From NCBI GenBank assembly GCA_946500295.1, contig CAMMVF010000009.1, positions 1 through 64,000 on the forward strand: 64,000 nt of DNA, read 5' to 3'. The notes under the pieces were generated by a model. That model had not been told where the DNA came from and made no database searches. It saw only the letters and a program-made list of their open reading frames with translations. Positions 27,258 to 36,340 of the stretch are shown one piece after another; the stretch's first letter is position 1, and each line of letters opens with the position of its first letter. The translations under genes and the position numbers were made by a program. Source of the DNA: an uncultured Clostridia bacterium. Lineage in GTDB: Bacteria; Bacillota; Clostridia; Oscillospirales; Acutalibacteraceae.

Positions 27258-27779
27258 TTACGCCTTTTCGGGTTCCGGGTAGCTTTCGCCGAAGGTCTCG
27301 ACCGTGACGACCTTCATAACCTGTGGGTCGAGCGGCTTGTCGGCAAAATCGGTGTCGCACTCGGCTATCTCGTTTACAGTCTCCATCCCCTCTATAACCT
27401 TGCCGAAGGCGGCGTACTGCCCGTCCAAGTGGGGAGCTGCCTTGTGCATGACGAAAAACTGCGAGCCTGCGCTGTCGGGCATCATAGAGCGAGCCATTGA
27501 CAGCACCCCCTCGGTGTGCTTTAAGTTGTTTTCAAAGCCGTTTGAGCTGAACTCGCCCTTTATATTGTAACCCGGACCGCCCGTACCTGTGCCGTTTGGG
27601 CAGCCGCCCTGAATCATAAAGCCGTAGATTACACGGTGGAAGGTAAGTCCGTTGTAATAGCCCTTGTTTACCAGCGAAATAAAATTGTTCACCGTGTTCG
27701 GCGCAATCTCGGGGTACAGCTCGGCTTTAAAGCTCTTGCCGTTTTCCATTGTAAAGCTTACTATAGGATTTTTTGACAT
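27258..27779 (-). CDS. Peptidyl-prolyl cis-trans isomerase, cyclophilin type
   Basis: Cytoplasmic proline isomerase of 173 residues without a signal peptide. Cyclophilin motifs: [20 protein letters not shown] (catalytic Arg in FHRVI), [33 protein letters not shown] and [14 protein letters not shown]. It is the last gene of the leftward run that starts at 36029 and lies 43 bases after the small DUF3006 gene. Confidence 0.95.
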   Translation of the reverse strand: MSKNPIVSFTMENGKSFKAELYPEIAPNTVNNFISLVNKGYYNGLTFHRVIYGFMIQGGCPNGTGTGGPGYNIKGEFSSNGFENNLKHTEGVLSMARSMMPDSAGSQFFVMHKAAPHLDGQYAAFGKVIEGMETVNEIAECDTDFADKPLDPQVMKVVTVETFGESYPEPEKA

Positions 27780-27822
27780 ATTATTACCTCTTTTACTTTT
27801 TATATTATTCCCATTCGGGTAT

Positions 27823-27996
27823 TTATCGACTCTTTGAATTTTTAATCTTCATTTTTCCGTTGTCGTCAATCTCGATTATATCGCCCTTCTTCACTCCCTT
27901 CGGAAGCTCGCCCAGCTCTATGGCAAAGTAGGACTTCTCCTTGTCGGTGCAGATTGCAAAGCCCTTGTCAAAGCTGTCTATTTTTAACGTCCTCAT
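27823..27996 (-). CDS. Small DUF3006-family protein (57 residues)
   Basis: A short gene with a strong GGAGG six bases before its ATG. The product reads [18 protein letters not shown] at the N-terminus, then [18 protein letters not shown] and a basic end ([10 protein letters not shown]). This matches DUF3006, a small beta-barrel-like family often next to ComEC-type metallohydrolases. It lies 10 bases after the metallo-hydrolase gene and is surely cotranscribed. The function is unknown; physical partnership with the neighbour is a reasonable guess. Confidence 0.85.
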   Translation of the reverse strand: MRTLKIDSFDKGFAICTDKEKSYFAIELGELPKGVKKGDIIEIDDNGKMKIKNSKSR

Positions 27997-28006
27997 ATTT
28001 CCTCCG

Positions 28007-28885
28007 TTAATACTCGGTTTTCACCGTTATTTCACTCTCAGTAAGCGTAAAGCTCACACTGCCTAAGCGGTCAGTTCTCAGAACCCTGGCTCCGCTTTGC
28101 TCGATTCTGTTTAACGCCTCGAGCGAAGGCAGCCCGTAGCTGTTATCCCCCACCGACACCACCGCATATTCGGCGCTTACAGCCGATAAAAACTCGTCGC
28201 TCGAGCTGTGGCGGCTGCCGTGGTGGGCGACCTTTAAAATATCGCAGTCAAGCTCGGCTTCCAAGCTCAAAAGCTCCCTCTCCACCTCGTCGGATATGTC
28301 CCCGGTAAAGAGCATTTTCTTTCCAAACGCCTCAAGCCGCAGTACAAGAGAATTGTCGTTGTCGTTATCATGCACATAAGACGGGGAGAGCGCCACTGCG
28401 CTAAGCCCGCCAAGCCGATACTCCTCCCCCGCCTCGGCAAACTCCACCTCAATACCGTTTTGCTCTGCGCAGGCTATCAGCTCCTCTCCGCTGTCTTCAA
28501 AGGGCTGAGCCGTCACGATTTTTCCAATCTCGACATTTTCGGCTATCTGCGGCAGAAGCTCACTGTGGTCAGAATCAAAATGCGTGATAAAGAGGATATC
28601 AAGCCTCTCTACACCGTTTAAGTCCATGTATTTTACAGCCGTGCCGCTAGTTTCATCGCCGCCGCAGTCTATCATCATATGCCGCCCTGCGCTGCTCAAA
28701 ATACAGCAGTCAGCCGCTTTGACGCTCAAAAAGCTCACGGTAGCCGAGCTTGGGGAGTTCAAATCCTCCTTGTAGCCAAAAAGCTCAAATATCCTCTCCC
28801 AAGCCCCAAGGATTGTCATAATAAGCGAGATTACTGCCGCCGCTATGCACAAGGCGGCTATCAGCCTACCTCTTTTTACCCGCAT
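28007..28885 (-). CDS. Membrane-anchored ComEC-like metallo-beta-lactamase-fold hydrolase
   Basis: Stand-alone version of the C-terminal domain of ComEC/Rec2. One N-terminal TM (RLIAALCIAAAVISLIMTIL) is followed by an external MBL fold with ITHFDSDHSELL (HxDxDH), GDISDE and HHGSRHSSSDEF. Such proteins are suspected DNA/RNA nucleases at the cell surface. I start at 28885 after GGGGAAAA; the longer frame to 29011 runs inside ygiQ in another frame. It overlaps the end of ygiQ by 20 bases, suggesting coupling. About 292 residues. Confidence 0.85.
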   Translation of the reverse strand: MRVKRGRLIAALCIAAAVISLIMTILGAWERIFELFGYKEDLNSPSSATVSFLSVKAADCCILSSAGRHMMIDCGGDETSGTAVKYMDLNGVERLDILFITHFDSDHSELLPQIAENVEIGKIVTAQPFEDSGEELIACAEQNGIEVEFAEAGEEYRLGGLSAVALSPSYVHDNDNDNSLVLRLEAFGKKMLFTGDISDEVERELLSLEAELDCDILKVAHHGSRHSSSDEFLSAVSAEYAVVSVGDNSYGLPSLEALNRIEQSGARVLRTDRLGSVSFTLTESEITVKTEY

Positions 28886-30776
28886 TTTTCCCCGCGTTCT
28901 TTCTCGTCTTTCCGCCACGAGCAGAAGCCTTTGACTTAGCTCCTTTTCCGCCCTTAGCGTTTTTCGCCCTTTGCTGCTGCAAAAGCCTGTATCTCGGGTT
29001 TGGCGGCACAAGGCAGCTTGGAGAGGTTCCTATCAAATCCTCCCTGTGCGCCGCTATGAGCGCATCAATCACCTTGTCCCTGTTTTGAGGGTTGAAATAC
29101 TGGAGCAGCGCCCTCTGCATTGCCTTTTCCTTTGGCGTTTTCGGCACATAGACCTTTTCCATTGTCAGCGGGTCAATTCCCGTGTAAAACATACAGGTCG
29201 ATACCGTCCCCGGGGTCGGGTAAAAGTCCTGAACCTGCTCGGGTCTTATCTTCTCCCGCTTTAAAAACAGCGCCAGCTCCACTGCGTCCTTCAGCGTAGA
29301 ACCGGGGTGGGAGGACATCAGGTAGGGCACCAGATACTGCTCCTTCCCCACCTCCTTGGTAGTCTTGTAAAATTCACGGGCAAAGCGCAGGTAGCTCTCG
29401 ATATGCGGCTTACCCATTTTATCGAGCACCGCCGCCGAGCAATGCTCGGGCGCTACCTTGAGCTGTCCGCTAACATGATACTCCACAAGCTCACGGAAAA
29501 ACTCCTTGTCCTTATCCTCCATCAGGTAATCAAACCTTATGCCCGAGCGGATAAACACCTTCTTGACTCCGGGCAGCTTCCTCATCTCACGCAAAATACA
29601 GAGGTACTCGCTGTGGTCAACCTGCAAGCTCTTGCATGGGGTTGGAGCAAGGCATTTCCTGTTTTTACACAGCCCCGCCTTCTCCTGAATCTTACACGAC
29701 GGCAGGCGGAAATTAGCCGTAGGTCCGCCCACATCGTGAATATAGCCCTTAAAATGCGGATTTTTCGTTAAAGCCTTCGCCTCGTTTATCACGGACTCAC
29801 GGCTGCGCACCGTAATCGCCCTGCCCTGATGAAAGGCGATCGAGCAGAAATTGCACGCTCCGAAGCAGCCGCGGTTGTGTGTAATCGAAAACTCCACCTC
29901 CTGTATTCCCGGCACTCCGCCCTGAGGCTCGTACATCGGGTGGTAGTACCTCTCATACGGCAGGGAATACACAAAGTCAAGCTCCTCCGTCGTAAGCGGC
30001 GGCATAGGAGGGGTCTGCACAAGGATTTTATCCCCGTGTCGCTGGATTATCGTCTTTCCCCTCACTGCGTCCTGCTGCTCCATCTGTCGGCGGGTGGCTG
30101 TGGCGTATTCCTCCTTGGACTCCCTCACCCTTTCAAACGACGGGCACTCGGTCACGCTCATCGGCGTATAGTCCTTAGTCGGCACAGCGTAGCAAAGCCC
30201 TCTGATAGAGTAAAGCTGTTCAATCGCACAGCCGTCATTGAGCTTGTCCGCTATCTCGGTCACCTGCTTTTCCCCCATGCCGAAGGTCAGCACGTCCGCT
30301 CCGCTGTCTATGAGTATAGAGGGGCGCACCTCATCGTCCCAGTAATCGTAGTGGGCAAACCTTCTCAGGCTCGCCTCAAGCCCGCCTATCATCACGAAGC
30401 TTTCGGGATACAGCCGCTTTACCGCCCTGGTATAGACTATCACAGCCCTGTCTGGGCGTTTACCCGCCTTACCTCCGGGCGAGTAAGCGTCGTCGCTGCG
30501 CTTTTTTCTCGCCGCCGTGTAGTGCGCTACCATGCTGTCTATATTTCCCGAGGTAATCAAAAAGCCGAGCCTCGGCTGCCCAAACCTCTTAAAATCGCCG
30601 TCGTTTTGCGGCTGAGAGAGTATCGCCACCTTGTAGCCCCTCGCCTCAAGCACCCTCGATATTATCGACACGCCGAAGCTCGGGTGGTCAACATACGCAT
30701 CCCCCGTTATATACACAAAGTCGGGTCTGTCCCAGCCCCGGCTTTTCATATCCTCTTTATTTACAGGTAAAAACAT
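28866..30776 (-). CDS. YgiQ-family radical SAM protein
   Basis: Radical S-adenosylmethionine enzyme of the UPF0313/YgiQ family, function not established. The cluster motif is CFGACNFCSIAFHQGRAI (CxxxCxxC) near residue 313. The N-terminal region has FVYITGDAYVDHPSFG, and the C-terminal has VPYLMSSHPGST and the DFYPTPGTVSTCMFYTG block. The last 35 residues are Lys/Gly/Ala-rich and basic. The ATG starts one base after the rluB stop, so the two are coupled. Confidence 0.9.
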   Translation of the reverse strand: MFLPVNKEDMKSRGWDRPDFVYITGDAYVDHPSFGVSIISRVLEARGYKVAILSQPQNDGDFKRFGQPRLGFLITSGNIDSMVAHYTAARKKRSDDAYSPGGKAGKRPDRAVIVYTRAVKRLYPESFVMIGGLEASLRRFAHYDYWDDEVRPSILIDSGADVLTFGMGEKQVTEIADKLNDGCAIEQLYSIRGLCYAVPTKDYTPMSVTECPSFERVRESKEEYATATRRQMEQQDAVRGKTIIQRHGDKILVQTPPMPPLTTEELDFVYSLPYERYYHPMYEPQGGVPGIQEVEFSITHNRGCFGACNFCSIAFHQGRAITVRSRESVINEAKALTKNPHFKGYIHDVGGPTANFRLPSCKIQEKAGLCKNRKCLAPTPCKSLQVDHSEYLCILREMRKLPGVKKVFIRSGIRFDYLMEDKDKEFFRELVEYHVSGQLKVAPEHCSAAVLDKMGKPHIESYLRFAREFYKTTKEVGKEQYLVPYLMSSHPGSTLKDAVELALFLKREKIRPEQVQDFYPTPGTVSTCMFYTGIDPLTMEKVYVPKTPKEKAMQRALLQYFNPQNRDKVIDALIAAHREDLIGTSPSCLVPPNPRYRLLQQQRAKNAKGGKGAKSKASARGGKTRKNAGKNAGKKR

Positions 30777-30777
30777 C

Positions 30778-31524
30778 TTATCTCACCGTTGTGTTGGGTT
30801 CGGCGGTCAGCCGCCTTACCTCGTCTGAGCTGAGCTCTCTCCAGCTTCCGGGCTTTAGCATGCCGAGCTTCACCTGACCTATAGCCACTCTCTTGAGCCT
30901 CGGCACCTCAAGCCCCAGCTGCTCGCACATCTTCCTTATCTGGCGGTTTCTGCCCTCGCGCAGTATAACCTCGAGCACGCATCTGCCCGGCTCTCTCTTC
31001 ACCACTCTGACCTCTGCCGGGGCGGTTTTTCTGCCGTCTATCATCATGCCGACGCACATCTGAGTTATCTGCTCCTCGGTTATTCCGGGTCTTACCGTAA
31101 CCCTGTACACCTTGTAAACGTGCTTTGCAGGGTGGGTTACCTTATTGGCAAAGTCGCCGTCGTTTGTCATCAGCAGCAACCCCTCGCTGTCACGGTCAAG
31201 CCGACCTACGGGATATACCCTCGCAGGAACGTCCTTTACAAGCTCCGCTACGCACTTCCTGCCCAGCTCGTCGCTCATAGTCGTCACATAGCCTCTAGGC
31301 TTGTGCAGCATTATGTAGTAATGCTTCGGCTTAAAGCCCGCCGAAATCCTCTTCCCGTTTACCAGCACCTTGTCGGTCATAGGGTCCACCTTATCGCCTA
31401 TTTTTGCAACTGATCCATTGACCTTTACCGCTCCTGCGGCTATCAGCTCCTCGCTCTTTCTCCTCGAGGCAATCCCGCAGTCCGCCATCAGCTTTTGAAG
31501 CCTTACCTTCTCATGTTTAGCCAT
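30778..31524 (-). CDS. rluB: Ribosomal large-subunit pseudouridine synthase B family
   Basis: Isomerises uridine to pseudouridine in 23S rRNA (RluB/RsuA family). N-terminal S4 domain: RLQKLMADCGIASRRKSEEL. Catalytic block: VGRLDRDSEGLLLMTNDGDF. Then GRNRQIRKMCEQLG. The 248-residue length is normal. In Firmicutes rluB commonly follows scpAB and spore/cell-wall genes such as dacF, as here. Confidence 0.92.
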   Translation of the reverse strand: MAKHEKVRLQKLMADCGIASRRKSEELIAAGAVKVNGSVAKIGDKVDPMTDKVLVNGKRISAGFKPKHYYIMLHKPRGYVTTMSDELGRKCVAELVKDVPARVYPVGRLDRDSEGLLLMTNDGDFANKVTHPAKHVYKVYRVTVRPGITEEQITQMCVGMMIDGRKTAPAEVRVVKREPGRCVLEVILREGRNRQIRKMCEQLGLEVPRLKRVAIGQVKLGMLKPGSWRELSSDEVRRLTAEPNTTVR

Positions 31525-31567
31525 TTACTCATCCTTATCCTTACACTTTATATGTCAATTTTCTATA

Positions 31568-32710
31568 CTATCCGAAGCCGAAAAACCGCCCTATGCTCTC
31601 CCAAAGCGAAAAGCTCTTTTCAAAATAGGGACAATCGTCCTCGGCTATGATATCGTTTACGGCTATGACCTTTCCGTCAAGCGTGTAAACTATCCTCCCT
31701 ACGGTGTCGCCCTGCCTTATCGGGGCGTAAACAAAATGCGGAAGCTCCACGGTTCTGACGACCTTATCACTTTCCCCCTTTTTTACTATACTGTCAAACG
31801 AGGAACAGCCGCCGACCGTTATATTATCGACAACTCCGCCGACTGCGGGAATCACCCCGCTGAACACGGTGTCGTCATAATGCACCCTCTCAAGCTGTGA
31901 AAAGCCGTAGTCGTACATCCTTATATGGTCGTTCCAGTCGTCGCTCGAGTGCAACGTGACGGCTATCAAATGCTTGCCGTCACGCTCGGCAGAGGTCACA
32001 AGGCATCTTCCCGCCTCGCTGGTGTAGCCTGTCTTTCCGCCCGTGCAGTATTCGTATAGTTTCAACAGCTTGTTGTGGCTTTGGTAGCTTACGCTCTTAT
32101 CCTCGGGGTAAATAAAGTCAACCTGAACGCTTTTTTCCTTTACAAGGCTGCGAAAGTCGTCGTTTTCCATCGCCGCCTCCATCAGCTTCGCCATATCCCC
32201 GGCGCTTGAGTAGTGCTCCTCGTCGTCAAGCCCCGAGGGCGTGACAAAATTGGTGTTATCAAGCCCCAGCGCCTTAGCCCTTTGGTTCATAAGCCTTGCA
32301 AACTCCTCAAAGCTCCCCGATATTCCTATGGCGGCGGCGTTTGCGGCGTCATTGCCAGACACCGTCATCATACCCGCCGCCAAGTCCGAAAGCCTGAGCT
32401 TGTCGCCGTATTTCAGTCCCATCGACGAGCCTTCGGCTGTCATACTCTTTTGAAAAACAACTACCTTATCATCAACTTCAGCCTGCTCAAGCGCAAGCAG
32501 AGAGGTCATTATTTTAGTAGTGCTCGCCATCGGGAGCTTCTCATCCGGGTTTTTCACATACAAAAACTCGCCTGTATCGGCGCAGTAAAGCGCCGCCGCC
32601 TGAGCCGCCGTATATATACCCGCCTGCTCATCTTCTCCTACCGCCCGAGCCGTCGCCGAAAAAAACAACATCGAAATCGAGATAATTACAGCCGCTATCC
32701 TTTTTGACAA
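31568..32710 (-). CDS. dacF: D-alanyl-D-alanine carboxypeptidase, PBP5/DacF type
   Basis: Peptidoglycan DD-carboxypeptidase of family S11. A signal peptide (AAVIISISMLFFSATARA) leads the chain. Penicillin-binding motifs: S63-T-T-K66 (MASTTKIMTS), SGNDAANAAAIG near residue 119 and KTGYTSEAG near 220. The C-terminal beta domain follows. No long membrane-anchoring amphipathic helix is evident beyond the final YFEKSFSLWESIGRFFGFG. Its place beside gerW, DUF2953 and scpAB matches sporulation-linked clusters, supporting a DacF-like role in spore cortex or vegetative wall. Confidence 0.9.
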   Translation of the reverse strand: MSKRIAAVIISISMLFFSATARAVGEDEQAGIYTAAQAAALYCADTGEFLYVKNPDEKLPMASTTKIMTSLLALEQAEVDDKVVVFQKSMTAEGSSMGLKYGDKLRLSDLAAGMMTVSGNDAANAAAIGISGSFEEFARLMNQRAKALGLDNTNFVTPSGLDDEEHYSSAGDMAKLMEAAMENDDFRSLVKEKSVQVDFIYPEDKSVSYQSHNKLLKLYEYCTGGKTGYTSEAGRCLVTSAERDGKHLIAVTLHSSDDWNDHIRMYDYGFSQLERVHYDDTVFSGVIPAVGGVVDNITVGGCSSFDSIVKKGESDKVVRTVELPHFVYAPIRQGDTVGRIVYTLDGKVIAVNDIIAEDDCPYFEKSFSLWESIGRFFGFG

Positions 32711-32763
32711 GGCTACCCCTCCCTGTGCATGATACAGCTATAATTATGTTTTAAAAGCGGTTA

Positions 32764-33198
32764 TTATTCCTCGCCCTTGTCCTCGTCAAGCCTTGACTTT
32801 TTCTCGCTTTTTTCTTTTTTATCCTTCTTGAAAAGCTCGGTAATTTTATCAATAAGCTGCGGAACAGCCGCTATTACCTTGTCCGCTGCCGCAGGGTTTC
32901 CGTCTATGCTCAAAAGCTGAACCTGACCCTCGTGCACGGCTATGAAGGCTATCGGAGTGATTGAAACTCCCGCACCACTGCCGCCGCCAAAAACCTGCTT
33001 ATTAATGGCATTTTTCGATGGGATGTCGCTGCCGCCCGAGGCAAAGCCGTAGCTCACCTTCGACACTGGCACTATCGTAGTGCCGTCCGGAGTCGTTATC
33101 GGAGTTCCGACTATAGTGTTGACGTCCACCATCTGTCTTATCTTCTCCATTGTGGTGTCCATCAAGCCCTGAATCGGATGATTTTGCTGTTCGCTCAT
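32764..33198 (-). CDS. GerW/YtfJ family sporulation protein
   Basis: Homologue of B. subtilis YtfJ (GerW), made in the forespore and needed for normal germination. Motifs: IQGLMDTTMEKIRQMVDVNT near the N-terminus, GDxxxxP-like PVSKVSYGFASGGSD, GGGSGAGVSITPIAF, and a lysine-rich tail. Start at 33198; a GTG three codons earlier overlaps the ribosome binding site. The adjacent DUF2953 gene corresponds to ytfI. Its presence suggests the host forms endospores. Confidence 0.88.
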   Translation of the reverse strand: MSEQQNHPIQGLMDTTMEKIRQMVDVNTIVGTPITTPDGTTIVPVSKVSYGFASGGSDIPSKNAINKQVFGGGSGAGVSITPIAFIAVHEGQVQLLSIDGNPAAADKVIAAVPQLIDKITELFKKDKKEKSEKKSRLDEDKGEE

Positions 33199-33328
33199 AA
33201 AAAGCACCGCCTTTGTAATTTTTGTCTGAAAATTTATATATTAGGGGTTGCCCCCGTGCGATATCATTGTTTAGGATTAACCGCCAAGCTCAAATTATTA
33301 TTTTCACAGCATAAGCAAAGCACAGCTT

Positions 33329-33976
33329 TTATATTATCTCCTGCCGCTTGAGCTTTAAGGCTTCTTTTATAAGCCCTACTGCGGTCTTTACCGCCGAGAC
33401 TATCAGCCACCACGGCTTTACTCTGACTGCGCAATCAAGTTTTACTTTCTTTTCCTCGCTGTCGTAGTCGGGGTTTATATTTATCTGCGTGTTTTTATAA
33501 TCTTTTACTGCGCTTAAAATTATGCCGAGAGCGGGATAAACCGCAGCCGAGATATAGCCGCAGCTTATCGCTGCGTCGGCGGCGTCCTCGCCGCCGCAGT
33601 CAACGTCGAGCTTTAATCTTTTGATAACCGCATGGCGGACTATCCCCATCGCCCCTGCGCCAACTATCCTCGCAATTTCCGAGATAATCTCGATAAATCC
33701 CGAAACTCCCGTCTTGTCGAGTATTTCCTTGAGCTTGTTTTCCTCCTCGGGCTTGGGCTTGTCGGGTTTTGGAGCTTTTTTTACCTTTTGCGAGGGCTTT
33801 TTGGTTCGTCTCCTTTTTGGCTTTTTCGGCTTTAGGGGGAAGAGCCGGATTTTAATAAACAGATACCCAAGCTTTAAGCAAAGCTTGTCCTCAAAGCTGA
33901 TATAAAGCGTGAGCGGCAGCAGCATAAGGAGAAGCAAAAACAGGACTATTGCAAGTATCACAATGAGCGCCGTCAT
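33329..33976 (-). CDS. DUF2953 (YtfI-like) membrane-associated protein
   Basis: N-terminal TM (ALIVILAIVLFLLLLMLLPLTLYI) followed by the family pattern SFEDKLCLKLGYLFIKIRLFP, a very basic linker (KPKKPKRRRTKKPSQKVKK) and a C-terminal domain with DVDCGGEDAADAAISCGY and INPDYD. It matches YtfI, the usual partner of YtfJ. Function unknown. Confidence 0.85.
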   Translation of the reverse strand: MTALIVILAIVLFLLLLMLLPLTLYISFEDKLCLKLGYLFIKIRLFPLKPKKPKRRRTKKPSQKVKKAPKPDKPKPEEENKLKEILDKTGVSGFIEIISEIARIVGAGAMGIVRHAVIKRLKLDVDCGGEDAADAAISCGYISAAVYPALGIILSAVKDYKNTQININPDYDSEEKKVKLDCAVRVKPWWLIVSAVKTAVGLIKEALKLKRQEII

Positions 33977-33997
33977 CTTTCTCCCTCCGTTAAGCTG

Positions 33998-34609
33998 TCA
34001 AATTCCCGCCTTGTTCGCCTTCTCCGCCGCAGCCTCGGCGGTTTCTCCGCCCTTGTCCTCCGTACTTTCGCCCTCGTCCTTGCTTTCCTCGGGCTGAGGC
34101 AGGGGCGGAAGCTGCTCGAGGCTTTCAAGCTGGAAGCACTTTAAGAAATTCTCGGTAGTGCCGTACAGCAGCGGTCGCCCCGGAAGCTCCAGCCTGCCCT
34201 TTTCCTCTACGAGATTTTTAGTCACAAGGCTGCCTATAACGCCGGAGCAGTCAACTCCCCTGACCTGCTCCACAAACGCCTTCGTGACGGGCTGGTTGTA
34301 GGCGATAACCGCCAGCACCTCCAGCGCCGCCTGAGAAAGCGGCGAGTTTTTCTTCATGTCCATAACCTTTCGGATGGTCTCGCCGTGAGCCCTTTTGTTA
34401 CACATCAGATAGCTGTCGTTAAGCTTAAGTACTGAAACTCCCCTGCTGTCGTCGGAATATTCCTCCACGAGCTTTTCAAGCTGCTCCTCCACGGGCTTTT
34501 CGTCAATTTCCAAAGCCCTGGCTATTCTCTTGGCGTTTACGCTCTCGCCGCAGGCGAACAGCACCGCCTCGCAGGCGGCTTTAATCTCACTGTTCGTCAA
34601 GGCTCTCAT
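33998..34609 (-). CDS. scpB: Segregation and condensation protein B
   Basis: Kleisin-interacting subunit of the Smc-ScpAB condensin. Two winged-helix halves: IKAACEAVLFACGESVNAKR and SPLSQAALEVLAVIAYNQPVTK, then VRGVDCSGVIGSLVTKNLVE and GRPLLYGTT. An acidic/Ala-rich tail follows residue 165. Its start overlaps the end of scpA by 23 bases. Confidence 0.95.
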   Translation of the reverse strand: MRALTNSEIKAACEAVLFACGESVNAKRIARALEIDEKPVEEQLEKLVEEYSDDSRGVSVLKLNDSYLMCNKRAHGETIRKVMDMKKNSPLSQAALEVLAVIAYNQPVTKAFVEQVRGVDCSGVIGSLVTKNLVEEKGRLELPGRPLLYGTTENFLKCFQLESLEQLPPLPQPEESKDEGESTEDKGGETAEAAAEKANKAGI

Positions 34610-35318
34610 CCTCCTTTAGCATAATCACTCGGGCGTTGTCGTCGTCGCCCTCGACCCTCACCCTTCTGTCCTTGATAAGCTCAAGCAGAGCCAAAAATGT
34701 GGCGACCAGCTCGGACTTTTCACTTCCGTTTGGAAACAGCGACTTAAAGCGAAGGTCGTCGCTCTCTCTGAGCGACTTCATAATGTACACGATTCTCGAA
34801 TTGACCGAGACCACCTTCCTGCTGACTATTCCGGAGAAAGCTTCAGCAGGCGGCGGCAGCCTTCTGCGCCCTCTGCCTGCTGCGGAAATATAGGCGGCGG
34901 ACAGTACGTCGGGAGAATGTACCCTTGTGTAAGTCATGTCGTATTCTATCTTTGACGGCGGTCGGGTATATTTGTCGAAGCAGACCATGGTTGAGAAGCT
35001 TTTCGCAGTCTCTCGGCAGATTTGGTAATCCAGCAGCTGCCCCTCGAGCTCTTTTTTCAGCTCCTCGGCTTCTTCGTGCTTTGGCAGCAGCATGACTGAC
35101 TTGATGTAAACCAGTCGGGACGCCATCTCCAAAAACTCGCTGGCTATGTCCATCTGGTTTTCCTGCATGGCGCTTATCTGCTCCATGTACTGGTCGAGCA
35201 GCACGGATATCTGTATGTCGTAAATATTCAGCTTGTGCTTTGCTATCAATGTCAGCAGCAAGTCCAAAGGTCCCTCAAAGACCTCGAGCTTGTACTGCAG
35301 CTTAGTTTCCTGGTGCAT
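34587..35318 (-). CDS. scpA: Segregation and condensation protein A
   Basis: Kleisin subunit bridging the Smc heads in chromosome segregation. N-terminal EVFEGPLDLLLTLIAKHKLN and DIASEFLEMASRLVYIKS are diagnostic; the C-terminal winged helix has LVATFLALLELIKDRRV. 243 residues, normal. Overlaps scpB and lies nine bases after the M50 protease gene. Confidence 0.95.
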   Translation of the reverse strand: MHQETKLQYKLEVFEGPLDLLLTLIAKHKLNIYDIQISVLLDQYMEQISAMQENQMDIASEFLEMASRLVYIKSVMLLPKHEEAEELKKELEGQLLDYQICRETAKSFSTMVCFDKYTRPPSKIEYDMTYTRVHSPDVLSAAYISAAGRGRRRLPPPAEAFSGIVSRKVVSVNSRIVYIMKSLRESDDLRFKSLFPNGSEKSELVATFLALLELIKDRRVRVEGDDDNARVIMLKEDESLDEQ

Positions 35319-35327
35319 CCTGTCACC

Positions 35328-36029
35328 TTAGGTAAAGGGCAGAAACGGCAAGCCTGCCACCCACATTACCGCCGTATTTAGAGCATTTTGAATTATGCGC
35401 AGCGGACCCGACAGCACGCCCAAAAGCAGCAGAGCATAGATAGCTAAGATAAAGTACTGCTCATAGCGGTAGATTACGTTTGTTATCCTAGACGGCAGGC
35501 AGACAAACAGCACCTTCGAGCCGTCGAGCGGGGGAATCGGAATCAGGTTGAAGGCGGCGAGCACCACGTTGATGCTGATAAAGTTTACGAGAAACAAAAT
35601 CAGATAGTATATTATGCCCTCGCCGGTAATCATAGCCATGGTATAACTCTGGGGGAAAACCACAGCCACGAAGTTTAAGATAATTCCTCCCACTATTGCC
35701 GCTAGCAGGTTAGAAATCGGTCCCGCTGCGGCGGTTATCGCCATGCCGATTTTCGGGTGCTTAAAGTTGTTCGGATTTACGGGTACGGGCTTCGCCCAGC
35801 CAAAACCGAACAGCAAAAGGCAGATCGAGCCGAAAAGGTCAACATGAGATATGGGGTTCAAGGTGAGTCTGCCGCTGTATTTTGCAGTGCGATCCCCCAG
35901 TAGGTTTGCCGTAAAACCGTGCGCCCATTCATGTAAAGGTAAAATAAGGAAAATAATAACCAGGCAGGCGAGTATGGATACAATGGCGCTCCCCAGTGTG
36001 AGCTTGCCCGAAATAGCGTCAAAAAGCAT
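35328..36029 (-). CDS. M50-family (site-2-type) membrane metalloprotease
   Basis: Polytopic zinc protease of the YwhC/FtsH-independent S2P group. The zinc motif is in the first TM region: PLHEWAHGFTANLLGDRTA (HExxH), with NLIPIPPLDGSKVL as the third ligand loop (NxxPxxxLDG). Four to six TM helices. This gene type sits before scpA in many Firmicutes. First gene of the leftward run. Substrate unknown. Confidence 0.9.
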   Translation of the reverse strand: MLFDAISGKLTLGSAIVSILACLVIIFLILPLHEWAHGFTANLLGDRTAKYSGRLTLNPISHVDLFGSICLLLFGFGWAKPVPVNPNNFKHPKIGMAITAAAGPISNLLAAIVGGIILNFVAVVFPQSYTMAMITGEGIIYYLILFLVNFISINVVLAAFNLIPIPPLDGSKVLFVCLPSRITNVIYRYEQYFILAIYALLLLGVLSGPLRIIQNALNTAVMWVAGLPFLPFT

Positions 36030-36340
36030 AGCTTAACCTCCGAAAGGGTATATTACCCTAATTTATATAAGCATTATACTCTATACTCAGAAAAAAAACA
36101 AGGGGCGGCAATGCCGCTAAACAGCTTGGCGGCTCACCCATGCAATTTATCTCTCGCCATAACAGTGCACACGCCATAACAGTGCACAAATACAAAATAA
36201 ACAATTTATATATATTCAACAAAGGTGTGATTTTTTATTTTACCGCCTTTATTATAATTTGTGATTATGCTATAATTTTGTAGAATACTGCTGCACGTAA
36301 TTTGCATATTATAAGTAGGTGCAGAGAAAGGACTGTTAAT
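36030..36340. other. Divergent intergenic region with a 17-bp tandem duplication
   Basis: No gene is supported. CGCCATAACAGTGCACA occurs twice back to back (36155-36171 and 36172-36188); each holds GTGCAC. TATAAT at 36271-36276 may be a -10 box for the glucokinase gene, though its -35 is weak. Confidence 0.55.

Noticed and set aside
29829-30770. 313-residue frame antisense to ygiQ
   Set aside because: Shadow of a well-supported radical SAM gene; R/H-rich, no family.
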